This document shows positions 1 to 9,209 of a DNA stretch of 64,000 nt, one piece after another (position 1 is the stretch's first letter; each line of letters opens with the position of its first letter). The position numbers and the translations under genes are program-made. The DNA is taken from NCBI GenBank assembly GCA_008477525.1, contig SPDT01000010.1, positions 1,550,001 through 1,614,000 on the forward strand, given 5' to 3'. This DNA comes from Hypomyces perniciosus. Lineage: Eukaryota > Ascomycota > Sordariomycetes > Hypocreales > Hypocreaceae. The notes beneath the pieces are model-generated. The model made no database searches. It had not been told where the DNA came from and was given only the letters and a program-made list of their open reading frames with translations.

Positions 1-529
1 GCGACGGAGAAATCGCGTGTGGCTAGGTTAAGGTCAGCCATAGCCGAGATTTAAGCGGCACATCTCTCTTGCATGAACAAGGTCTCGCAAATGGAGTAAA
101 ATAAGTAGGCATAATTCTTCTCAGATAAGCCTACTTGGTGTAATTGGACATTTCCTACCGCCAAGATTAATTTTGCTATAATTTATTAAGAACTAAATAT
201 CGCGTAGAGATGTCTGTATGGATCTGGAAGTAGAACTGTGGTTGGCCATCAAGTAAAGTGGCTTACCATATTGGATGCGTGCACAGACCCTCAACTATAT
301 TGACACTGACTCCATTCTGTTCGCAACTCTCAAGGAGAGCCTTCTATTCACCTTGCCTGTTGTATTTGGTAGACCAAAATCGCGTCAATCCATTTCACAA
401 ATCTGCAAACATTTCACATTACTGTGTTCCCCTTCACGGAATTGTGAAAGGCAAACATCAACATAGAGGACTTGCCTGCTCACCCGCCAAATTGCTACTA
501 CTGCAAAGTGGCATCTCTCAGTATTAACC
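1..529. other. Left-edge intergenic sequence, promoter of MED11
   Basis: No convincing coding region is seen. The open frames at about 258-527 lack a recognisable motif and lie directly upstream of the MED11 start. I read this as upstream and 5'-UTR sequence. Confidence 0.5.
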
Positions 530-1060
530 ATGTCCTTTTCAAACGACATCACCATGGAGGATGATGATCCCAATACACGCGAGCCCTTCACCGTCGAAGA
601 AAACATCCACCAGCTCAACGCCATCGACAAGTCCATAGTCCAGCTTATGAGCCACGCAGCCACCGCACTCAACGCCCTCACCACGCCAGCATCTTCCAAC
701 ACCAGCACTTCCCTAGAAGCATCAAGGCCGTCGGTAGATCCAGTTTCTCAGAAGGAAGCATTTCGTTTAGCGACAGATACCTTCCTCAGCACGCTGCATA
801 GCATCGATGTGCGGATGAAGCGCCAGATCCTGGCCCTTGAAGAGGCGGGTATCGTGAACTTGACCAGCACACCGCGCCAGGACCCCAATGGCGGTGCCTC
901 CAAAGCGTCCCTCAAACCAAATGGACTTGGCGCTGTTGGGAACCTTGATTTTAGGTGGCTAAATAGCCGGGGAACAAAGGTTGAGAGGGACATGGAATTG
1001 GAGTTGTGGGAGAGGGCAAAGGAGCTCCTTGAGAAGGAGGTGGGAAATAATAACAAATGA
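530..1060 (+). CDS. MED11: Mediator complex subunit 11
   Basis: Single-exon gene for 176 residues. Mediator subunit 11 belongs to the head module, which bridges RNA polymerase II, TFIIH and gene-specific activators in the nucleus. The pattern is that of fungal Med11: a short acidic N-terminus, then a helix around residues 22-50 (FTVEENIHQLNAIDKSIVQL, followed by alternating Ala and Leu), a low-complexity Ser/Thr/Ala linker, and a second helical block from about residue 75 (FLSTLHSIDVRMKRQILALE). The C-terminal part (about 120-176) is specific to filamentous fungi and ends in a charged helix rich in Glu and Lys. The start is the first ATG after upstream stops. The length suits Pezizomycotina Med11, which is longer than the yeast protein. 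Identification is from the helix pattern and is fairly secure. Confidence 0.8.
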   Translation: MSFSNDITMEDDDPNTREPFTVEENIHQLNAIDKSIVQLMSHAATALNALTTPASSNTSTSLEASRPSVDPVSQKEAFRLATDTFLSTLHSIDVRMKRQILALEEAGIVNLTSTPRQDPNGGASKASLKPNGLGAVGNLDFRWLNSRGTKVERDMELELWERAKELLEKEVGNNNK

Positions 1061-1511
1061 ACTAGGACGCAAGGTTACTATTCATGAATCATGAATTATT
1101 ACGAATACCCATACAGGCGACATGTAAGTGAGTTGATCTCTGGCGTTTTGGGTGGCAGGAATGTGTTTCTAAGAAGTGTGGATTACAGCAATCAATCGGT
1201 TGGAATACATACATATGGCCTGGGAAGGGCCATTAAAATCGACATGACTTAATGCTATGTTGCGGTGATCTTGCATCTCAGATGATAGACTTGCTGTCGC
1301 AGAGCTTGTTGTACGCATGGGTCATCTTGTATGCACCGTTGGCAGGCCGCGAAATGATGTTCCCGCTCGAGATGCTAGCAATCCATCAGTCTGTGGTCCG
1401 TATAGCCCGGTTTGATGGTGAGAATGACTTACATTGCATCGAAGAAATGACAGTATAGATCTCCATTGTCAGGAGTGGCACGTTGAGCTGGCGGACGCGA
1501 ATTAGTATTTC
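1061..1511. other. Intergenic, convergent 3' ends
   Basis: This lies between the MED11 stop and the 3' end of the secreted-protein gene on the other strand. Nothing beyond probable 3'-UTR sequence is seen. Confidence 0.5.
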
Positions 1512-1926
1512 TTACGACGCCATCGTTGTGGTTGGGGGCATACTTTCGTATCCGACGAAGGACACGCATCCTTTCCTTGCGTTACAGATGTACTGGCATT
1601 TGTTCTCTCCCCAGGGAATCCAAGAGCTTCCCGCAGAGAAATGCTGGATACTGTTACTTAATGCCACCGACTAACATTGGTAGTGGCAGACATACCGAGG
1701 AATCGCCCACTGTCTCGTGCCGCGCTACCCAAACCGGGTCGAGAACGTAGCCGTTTTTGCGATCCTTGGACGGAAGTTTTGCTTCCTCGTAGTTGATGGT
1801 CCACTTGTCGTATTTCTTGGGTGATCCGTGGACACAACGAGTCTCACGCAACTGGCCACCAACATTGGGGAGTGCTGTGGCAGCGGTGGCTGACAGGATG
1901 CTGACCAGGGACTTGGAAATCAGCAT
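1512..1926 (-). CDS. Small secreted protein, PAN-like Cys pattern
   Basis: Two-exon gene: 1926-1696 and 1643-1512, with a 52-nt intron (donor GTATGT, acceptor CAG). The product has 120 residues. It begins with a clear signal peptide (MLISKSLVSILSATAATALP) and is predicted to be secreted. The mature part holds only four cysteines. The C-terminal exon contains a segment of the form C-x3-C-x6-C-x-F-x-G-Y, reminiscent of the core of PAN/apple domains, but the domain is too short to assign. Both exons keep one frame and the intron removes the early stop that would otherwise follow residue 90. No family is recognised. It could be an effector-like or wall-associated protein; no function is claimed. 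A purine-rich GA run lies just upstream of the start (1952-1968). Confidence 0.65.
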
Positions 1927-3022
1927 GGTGGCTGAGGCGATGTGGGTTGAGAGAGAGAGAGAGAGAGATGTTGAGATGAGTTTGGGAGAGTTGAATGCTC
2001 AAGTTGTCGGCCAGCTAGTGAACGCTTTCGATGGTGAAAGAATACGTCATTTCTTCAACTCAGAATCATCACGTCTTACGCAATCGCCGGAAGACCAGGA
2101 AGTAACCACAGCTACTCTTTCACCAATATTGGATTGTTTCAGTCTTAATTCCGTACGTCCATCGAACCACTCCCTTGCCATCACTTTTTTCAGCTGGGGA
2201 CAGGATGCCAACGGACAGGAAAGTCCCAAACATTCGATAACCTTATACATACCAATAGTTCACGGCATTCCTTCCTTCATATTTAGGTAGGTGAGCCAGC
2301 ATTCGGTTGCTACCTTCCATCGTCAAATCTTTTGCTGGTGAGATTTCATGTTATGACACGCAATTAGGTACTTTCAGTTTTACCACAATGGAAAATTGAA
2401 ACGCCCAGCTTCCGTATTCGTTAATTAAGAAAGGGGTTGTAGGCCAAGTACTAATAGTATCTATGTTGCTAGCTAAGGTCTTGACATAAGCTGCCAAGAG
2501 AATAGGAGTATCTTGTGGGATCAGGGGAAGCGCTGCCTCCAGTTTTTGTTGGCTCATGGGCAGAGATAAAGGTAACTAGTAATGAAACGCGACAAACTCA
2601 TGCATTCAAATACCGTTTCATGGTGATGGTTCATACCCGAGTTGATCAGAGAAAAAGCCGAAATGTCGATGTTGATTGAGGGTCTACGTCATCAGCCCAG
2701 ATATGCTCTCTAACTCATGCGCTGTAACATTGCGGGGTTAGCGCCCAGACGCGCCAAGTCTTGCATTTAAACTCCTTCTGGTTCGTCCGGCAGAACATCG
2801 GGACCGACTCTCCCTGACCCTGTTGTTCTCTGATCTCCCTTCAAATCGTGGCTTTTCATCTCCGATGAAGCCGGCCAAAGCGTTTCGTATCCCGCGATAT
2901 CTATCAGCTGGCCGAAGTCTTCTGCCGTCCATTCCCTACGAAAACCACATAGGTGTTCAGGCGCGAGGCGGTTCATAACTCTAGAAGAGCGAGAGCTAGC
3001 TTTCGATTGAGACAGGGCAACA
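1927..3022. other. Divergent intergenic region
   Basis: About 1.1 kb between the divergent secreted-protein gene and the YTP1-like gene, presumably holding both promoters. A GA microsatellite lies at 1952-1968. Open frames here (2047-2290, 2351-2557, 2738-3093) lack support in codon pattern or motifs. Confidence 0.5.
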
Positions 3023-4648
3023 ATGATGGCACGAGCGCAGCGGGCCGCGTCGTCCGCGCTGGCCCTGTTCTTATCGATCGCGGCGTTCGGCAAGGTTGTT
3101 CAGGGCCACGACCATCATGGTGGTGGTGAAAGTCATATCCCCGAGGGGGAGACGGTATCTGTAGAGCCAATTGTGCGTCTTGTGTGGCAAGGGATTGGAT
3201 TGAAGTAATATCGACCAGGAAGCTGACGAGGCCGCAGGACAACATATTATGGATCCACATCTTCGTTCAGATGATCGCATATGGTGTCATATTCCCCATC
3301 GGCATGGTCTTTGGTGTAGGCGCAGCGCCCCAATCTCGCGAGAAATTTGGACAAGGGAAGAAGCTGACTTTGTTCTGTTGCAGATGACCAAATCACGATG
3401 GCATGTTCCGACGCAAATACTTGGTTCGATTCTCGCGATTCTCGGTTTCTTCCTCGGTCACGCGCATAAAGGACGAGAGTTTATGGGAAACAACGTACAT
3501 TCGACCTTTGCGCATATCCTCCAGTTTATGCTCGTTGGTCAGGTCGTCCTGGGCCTGTACTTGAAGCTTCACTTGGAGAAGGGCATCAACGGCAAAATCC
3601 GCAAGTTGATCCGACCGCTCCACTCTATTTTCGGCAAGGCGATGCCTGTTCTTTCGTGGACGCAGATGATCTTCGGAGGCATCACTGCACTCGGTTTCTG
3701 CCAGGCCGATCATACCGGCCAGTGTGCAGCGCACTTTATCATGGGAGGTGCATTCATTGCGTACGGAATCATCCTGACTATTCTTCTCCTTGTTGGCCAG
3801 CTGTGGCTTCGCCGCACTGGAAAGTCACAGGAGTTCTTCGACAGCGCTGTCATTGCTGCTTGGGGCTGCGTCAACACCTTCACGGAACATCGCTGGGGTA
3901 GCGCCTGGATCAGGAATGATTGGCAGCATACTACCATGGGCGTCATCTGGTGGTGCGCTGGTCTGGCTGGTGTCTGGCTGAGCAGAGATCGCGATGGCAA
4001 CCCGAAGCGCAACTTCATACCTGGATTCGTCATCTTCTTTACGGGCTGGGGTATGTCTGCTCATCCTCAGGATCTGATGGTCAGCGCCATGACCCATTCC
4101 ATGTTCGGGTACACACTGATGGCAGCCGGCGCTACCCGCATCATTGAGATTGCGTTTATCCTGAAAGACGCGCCATCCCTCTCGGAAGATGGCCGCTCAT
4201 GGAACAGCTTCCAGTACATTCCTGTTTTCGTGAGTAACCCCCTCATGCACCTGAGGTATACGCCACTAATGTTTGCCAGCTTTTGTACGCTTCCGGTTTC
4301 ATGTTCATGGGTGCGACAGAGGAGCAGATGGCCCTTGTTGACAGGTCTAGCATGGATGTCATCTCTTACATCCTCATTCTTTATTCCCTCGCCTTCTTGG
4401 TGTTTCTGTTTGCTAACATGCTTATCTACCTGTACGACCGCCTGTCTAACCCGCCTTTGGACACGAAAGGGTTTGCCAATGGACATACCCATATGAACGG
4501 ACGTGCTGTGGAAGACGGCCAGGTCAGGGCTGCCGAAGAATTTGAGCTTGACGGCTTGACGAGTGATGACGAAGGTGATGAGAGCCAACGCATGTTGAAC
4601 AATGAAGACAGGGACGGACCAAGAAGGGCCGCTGCGAACGATTCATAA
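3023..4648 (+). CDS. YTP1: YTP1-like membrane protein (DUF2427/Ytp1)
   Basis: Four exons: 3023-3172, 3238-3315, 3384-4229 and 4280-4648, all joined in phase 0, giving 480 residues. An N-terminal signal peptide is followed by a His-rich stretch (GHDHHGGGESH) typical of this family. A DUF2427 region comes next (ILWIHIFVQMIAYGVIFPIG), then several membrane helices with conserved His residues (HAHKGREF, HSIFGKAMPVLSW) resembling cytochrome b561-type folds. The Ytp1 domain fills the C-terminal half, ending in a hydrophobic helix (SYILILYSLAFLVFLFANML) and an acidic cytosolic tail. The role of Ytp1 is poorly known; it is a multi-pass protein placed among ferric-reductase-like or cytochrome b561-like proteins by topology. 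Introns are 65, 68 and 50 nt. The family call is confident, the biochemical role is not. Confidence 0.85.
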
Positions 4649-5107
4649 TCAATCATTGCATTAATGGGATATATGAAAGGTAAAACCACGCGTTTGATGA
4701 TGTCTTTGAGCTACACTAGGCCAGCGTTGTTTTGGGTCAATCTGGACTTGTATAATCTTTGTACATAACATTGTTAGACGGCGTTTGGTTTTCCTTTGCT
4801 GTTATAATAGAACTCGCAAGTCATCTATTGATGAACTGATGTATTCCTTGTTGGGCGATATTAAAGGAGTGATCTGCGTGCTGAGCGGCATTCGATATTT
4901 GCGGGTACCGGAGCTGTCCCCCGACAGTGGGGTTCTGGGTCCGATTTCATGCAAAAATAGCGGCGGCTTTTAGCGGGGCAGATCATTTTTTCGACATCCA
5001 CCCCAAGTATCCAAAAGTTCAGACCTTCAAGGCTTCAGCAGACTTTCGCAATTCGCAAGTCAACTCTTTTCATTTAGCAAAAAGTCACAAGCAACCGCAA
5101 ACCCACG
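4649..5107. other. Intergenic, promoter of ALB1
   Basis: YTP1 terminator region followed by the ALB1 upstream region. No further gene is seen. Confidence 0.5.
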
Positions 5108-5503
5108 ATGCCGTCCGTATCCAACCCCAACGGACCCTCAAAGAACCGCCTCGCCGCGCGGGCTGCCAAAGTGCGAAAACTAAGCCAGAAGCGCTCTGAG
5201 CAAGGCAAGAACAAAATCTCGGGGGCCGATGCGCGACGCGGTGCGAGGCCGGGATTGTTGCCGACGAGTGGACCGAAGGCGAGGTTGAGCAGTAAGAAGG
5301 CGAAGAAGTTGGAGAAGAAGCTGGGGTATGCGCTGAAGAGGAAGATGGAGGCTGAGGGCGAGGCGGAGATGAAAGGTAGGTTTAGCTCGCGCTTGGGGAG
5401 TGGAAGGGAAGGATGATTGAATGCTAATTGGGGGATAGATGCGCCGCAAGTTGATTCTGGTAAAGGAAAGGAGGGGGAGGAGGAGATGGAGGATATTCAG
5501 TGA
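5108..5503 (+). CDS. ALB1: Ribosome biogenesis protein Alb1
   Basis: Two exons, 5108-5375 and 5439-5503, with a 63-nt intron (donor GTAGGT, branch TGCTAAT, acceptor TAG), giving 110 residues. The start PSVSNPNGPSKNRLAARAAK is the Alb1 signature. The remainder is very basic (repeated KK and KR) and ends in a short acidic tail from exon 2. In yeast Alb1 works with Arx1 on pre-60S particles during nuclear export and cytoplasmic recycling. The small size, high charge and start motif all fit the family. Without splicing the frame would end after 102 residues with an unrelated tail, so the spliced model is preferred. Confidence 0.8.
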
Positions 5504-5877
5504 GAGGGCAGCATGTGGATGTGATTCCGCGGGATTCTGAAAGCATGGGGCTATAAGGACGGTTGTCTGGGAAAGTCGAGGGTAAGCACCCGGTTCTAGG
5601 ATCTAAGGATTTATGGTTGCTAACATTTCAGAGGCGATATACAACGGGGTTCGTTTACAGAATTGATGTTATCTGGCGAAGGGCTATAGAACACACGGCG
5701 CATATCGGAATACTATTTTCGGGCTAATGAACGAATTTGAAACAACTCTTCCAAGACTAAATCCACCCCTTCCAGTCCATATATGTGCGAACCAGAACGA
5801 TACACGATTGTGAAAGGGATCAAAACACTTGAACTAATAGCAATGTTGATCGGGACCATCGCGAATACCCAAATTAT
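5504..5877. other. Convergent intergenic region
   Basis: Probable 3'-UTRs of ALB1 and of the doubtful minus-strand ORF. Nothing else is seen. Confidence 0.45.
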
Positions 5878-6393
5878 CTACTTTCTCTCCTTCGTACCCT
5901 TTTCACCAATCTGAGAAGCATACGATGGCAAAATCTCACTATCCGTCTCTCTCGACGATACCTCTTCACTCAGCCTTCTCCTCTCATTCACCGGAAGCAT
6001 CAGCCCCTCCATCTTGTAAGGACTCTCAGGTCTCGGCCGAAGGTGAAAATCCGAGACATTATAAACCGGCTCCGGCTGACGAACGGGCTGTATTGTGATG
6101 GGCAGGGAGCCTGAGCTAGATGTTGTGACGGAGGCTGTCCAGAGACTCTCCCCCGGGGAGGAATGATCACTCCTACTGCGGGAGGGGGCGTAGCAGACTG
6201 GTAGGGTACAAGTACAGCGGCAGATGTTGCCACATGCCCCCAGGGATATTTCGAAGATGTTGGGGATAGATCGGGTCGATGGTTCGCTCCCAGCCGAGCG
6301 GATAGAATGGGGGCATGGGCTGGAAGAGATGCTCGTGGTGTCGTACGAAGCCTGTGCTCCGCTGTAGTAACAGCGGGACGTGTTTCCCGACAT
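5878..6393 (-). CDS. Hypothetical protein, Ser/Pro-rich
   Basis: Uninterrupted frame of 171 residues with an ATG start. I do not recognise it. The N-terminal half is rich in Ser, Cys and Thr. The C-terminal half (from about residue 95) has a polar, coding-looking composition with PVRQPEPVYNVSDFHL and a charged segment NERRRLSEEVSSRETDSE before the stop. No signal peptide or membrane helix is evident. Another frame overlaps on the same strand (6000-6578) with much less protein-like composition. It may be a real small gene, the last exon of a longer one, or chance. Confidence 0.35.
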   Translation of the reverse strand: MSGNTSRCYYSGAQASYDTTSISSSPCPHSIRSAGSEPSTRSIPNIFEISLGACGNICRCTCTLPVCYAPSRSRSDHSSPGESLWTASVTTSSSGSLPITIQPVRQPEPVYNVSDFHLRPRPESPYKMEGLMLPVNERRRLSEEVSSRETDSEILPSYASQIGEKGTKERK

Positions 6394-7256
6394 CTCAAGT
6401 GCGTTGTTTTCTCTTTTGTGAAAAGAAGCAGTTCTAGAAGTTTTTGGAGGAAATACTTGGAGAGATGTATAGTAGAGGGAGTCTGGCTAATCCACAAGGA
6501 TGGAAGTGGGCGAAAATTTATATCTACATATTTGCGACTAAAGCAAAGGGATAACATTCGCGCTTCTATGGTAATCAAGAAAACGCAGTGTCACACGATG
6601 GCTGTGATTAAAGACTCTACAAACCAGCCTGAGGGTATGATCGGGCCTCAAGCAGCTGAGGAGGGGAGGGTGACACAACTGTCAGATGCATTGCAACAGT
6701 GAGTAATACGACGCGATTGTGTAAGAAATGACAAGTCCCTAATTTTCTCAGTGAAGATTTACAACGAATGAACGAAGTCGATGAATCAAAGCATACATCA
6801 GTTGAGCAGCTGTGCAGGCACAATAGGGTGGGGGCATTGACAGTTGTTGAGAGGTGCGAACAATAGTTAAGGGAGAAGTGTTGAGCACCTGGCATAGAAA
6901 GGCAACCTAGTATTGTCAACTCAGTTTTGTGTTCACGTGGCTCACAATGCTCACTTCAAACGATTGTTTGCAACTCTCAATAGAAGAGAGGCGATTACTG
7001 CGAACAAGAAGAGCCCTGACCGCACAGCAGCTGAAGGCTTTCCTCCACCGCTTAAATGGCACACCTTGCGCAAACCTGCTCTTCTCCTCTCTTTCTTCCT
7101 TCATCATCAAGGCATTTTTGGGCTCGTTTTTCTCTACTGCTTTCGCCTCGGCTTTGGTGACAGAGACTCTCTAGCCTCTCTACCCTCTCACCATAGCCTC
7201 GAAAGCATCAAGGACCCTTCATCGACCTCTCATCCTCTGACAACTCTCTCCCCATC
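6394..7256. other. Intergenic, promoter of the acidic duplicated protein
   Basis: About 860 bp. The last 150 bp are pyrimidine-rich (CTCTCC tracts just before 7257), as in fungal core promoters and 5'-UTRs. Open frames at 6307-6702 and 6913-7260 have no motif support. Confidence 0.45.
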
Positions 7257-8656
7257 ATGACCTCCCTCAAGCGGGTGGTTATCGAGATCTCCTCGGGCTC
7301 AGACGACGACAACCCCCTCGTCACTCGCCGCAAGATTCGCAGATTGCGTACAAAGCCACAGCCTCAGCGTTGGTAACATGACTTGAGTAGTCTTCGGCCT
7401 CGTTACTGACACCCTTTTGAATCACAGTAGAGACAGAAAAGGAACATGACAAGGCAGCTTTTGAAGAATTCCTCGCTCGTGCTTTGCCCGCAAAGTTAAT
7501 CCCGGCGGATCTTGCTGCTTATATTCACCGCGAGTCGAACATCCGCCTTCAGACGGCCAAGGAGAATGGTGTCAAACTGGATGAAATCTTCATTGGAGAT
7601 GACTGCCTGCCAACTTGGCTTGGTATGGAATGGAACCCTGAAGTCGAGTCTCTCCACTGCGCCATTCAAAATCGCCTTCTCGACCTTCAAGTCTCACAGG
7701 AGCTGGGAGAGCTTCTCCGCAACCAACTTGTGACGAAGGGGAACCGCAAACTGGATGAAGCGCGACAACTTGGGATTGATTTGGGTGACATCGTGATCGG
7801 ACACTGCTTGTTGGCCAAGTGGACCACATCTACGGGGGTCGAAGATGCAGATAACTTGACTGCCCAGTCGATCGAGGTGCCGGACCGTGAGGGCGACCTG
7901 GCGGATGATGAGATGGAAGTCCAGGACTCAGAGATTGCCACCCCATATCCACATGTGAGAAGTCGCTGCGACTCACCGCAGTCTGACGCCTTCAGCTTCG
8001 CATCCACCACTACCACGGTACCCAGCCCACCATACATGAGCTATGGTTCTACCAGCTCCGACTCGAGCTCCGATTCCGACTTCAGCGACAACAACGTAGA
8101 TGAATTTGGTGATGCCATCTCTTTGAACAACTTTGTTGATTCTCAACCCTATTACGAGGAGCCCGACCCCCATGTTGTTTACGATGTTGAGATTGTCGGT
8201 GGCCTTGAGGGTTTCTCGGATGTGGACCTGGAGATTTACTTGGCGGAAGATGACGAAGACCTTGATGAACTGCCGGAGATTGAGCTCGCCATTGACAGGG
8301 AGGGCTTTGAGTACTACTTCGGTAATGAGGGCGCTGTGGATGTTGAGATTCCTGGTGTTGGGGTTCAATGCACGGGAGCCATTTCAGAAGACAACTCGGA
8401 CGAGAGCGACGTCGAAGATGCTGAGTCGGTCCAAGAAAATTTCTGTGCTCATCATTCACCATTTGAGCAGCAGCAATTGCATAGCTGGGATGAAGAAGTC
8501 GGATTATTTGACGAGAATGCTATGATTACCGACTCTGTTGCCGACAACAATCTAGCTTCGAACGTCTTTCAGGACATCCCTAACCAGGAAGTCCCCGACC
8601 GGGAGCAAGAATCCAGCGTGAACATTGAAGAAACTGAATATGGGTTTAAATGGTAA
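7257..8656 (+). CDS. Acidic protein with duplicated 45-residue unit
   Basis: Tentative two-exon model: 7257-7347, an 80-nt intron (donor GTACAA, acceptor CAG) and 7428-8656, giving 439 residues. Exon 2 is well supported by its long frame. Exon 1 (MTSLKRVVIEISSGSDDDNP) is inferred from splice phase, and its donor is weak. The N-terminal third holds two related units about 95 residues apart. Each has the pattern R/K-x-L-x2-A-x3-G-x2-L-x2-I-x-IG-x2-CL-x2-W (NGVKLDEIFIGDDCLPTWL and LGIDLGDIVIGHCLLAKWT). The remaining 300 residues are highly acidic with Ser/Asp runs, likely disordered. No signal peptide or membrane segment is visible. I do not recognise the family. The SSGSDDD motif resembles SUMO-interaction or CK2-type acidic patches, but that is only a resemblance. 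Confidence 0.6.
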
Positions 8657-9209
8657 ATATTTTGGAGGCCGGCTAACGGATTGCATTCGGGCTTTTTTTG
8701 GACTTTTGCGGAGAATTTCATGCTCATGGGAGAGACGAACATGACAGCTAAACATGGGAAGATCCTGATCTATTTTGATCAAACGACAGAGCGCCATTCG
8801 AAGCACTATTACCTTGGCTTTTGGGATTGAACATTGCGGGTAAATCGGCACATTTGTTTTCGGTTCTGGGATGATAACGGAGCACAATTCATCATGAATC
8901 ATAACGAGGGAGTATTGGGGAACAAGATACCTTTTCATAGCTGTGGTGCCTACCACCCAATTTGGGTTCAGAAATGATTCATCAAATATGCGCAGGCATT
9001 TATCATTACTGCTTGGAAGCTTTGTGATTGGGTGACAGTAGTTGATCGGAGATAGAGCTGAATCCCCCCTGCTGGCTACATTTTACCAAAACTCATATCC
9101 GAACACTAATATTCTCTCCTGCATGTGATTTGAATGACACCATAGGGTGTCAACTCTTTAACCTTTCCAGACAAGGAGTCACAATAGTTCAATCCGTGTG
9201 GTCATCAGG
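8657..9209. other. Intergenic
   Basis: About 550 bp between the acidic-protein gene and the DUF4246 locus. No coding or structural feature is recognised. Confidence 0.5.
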
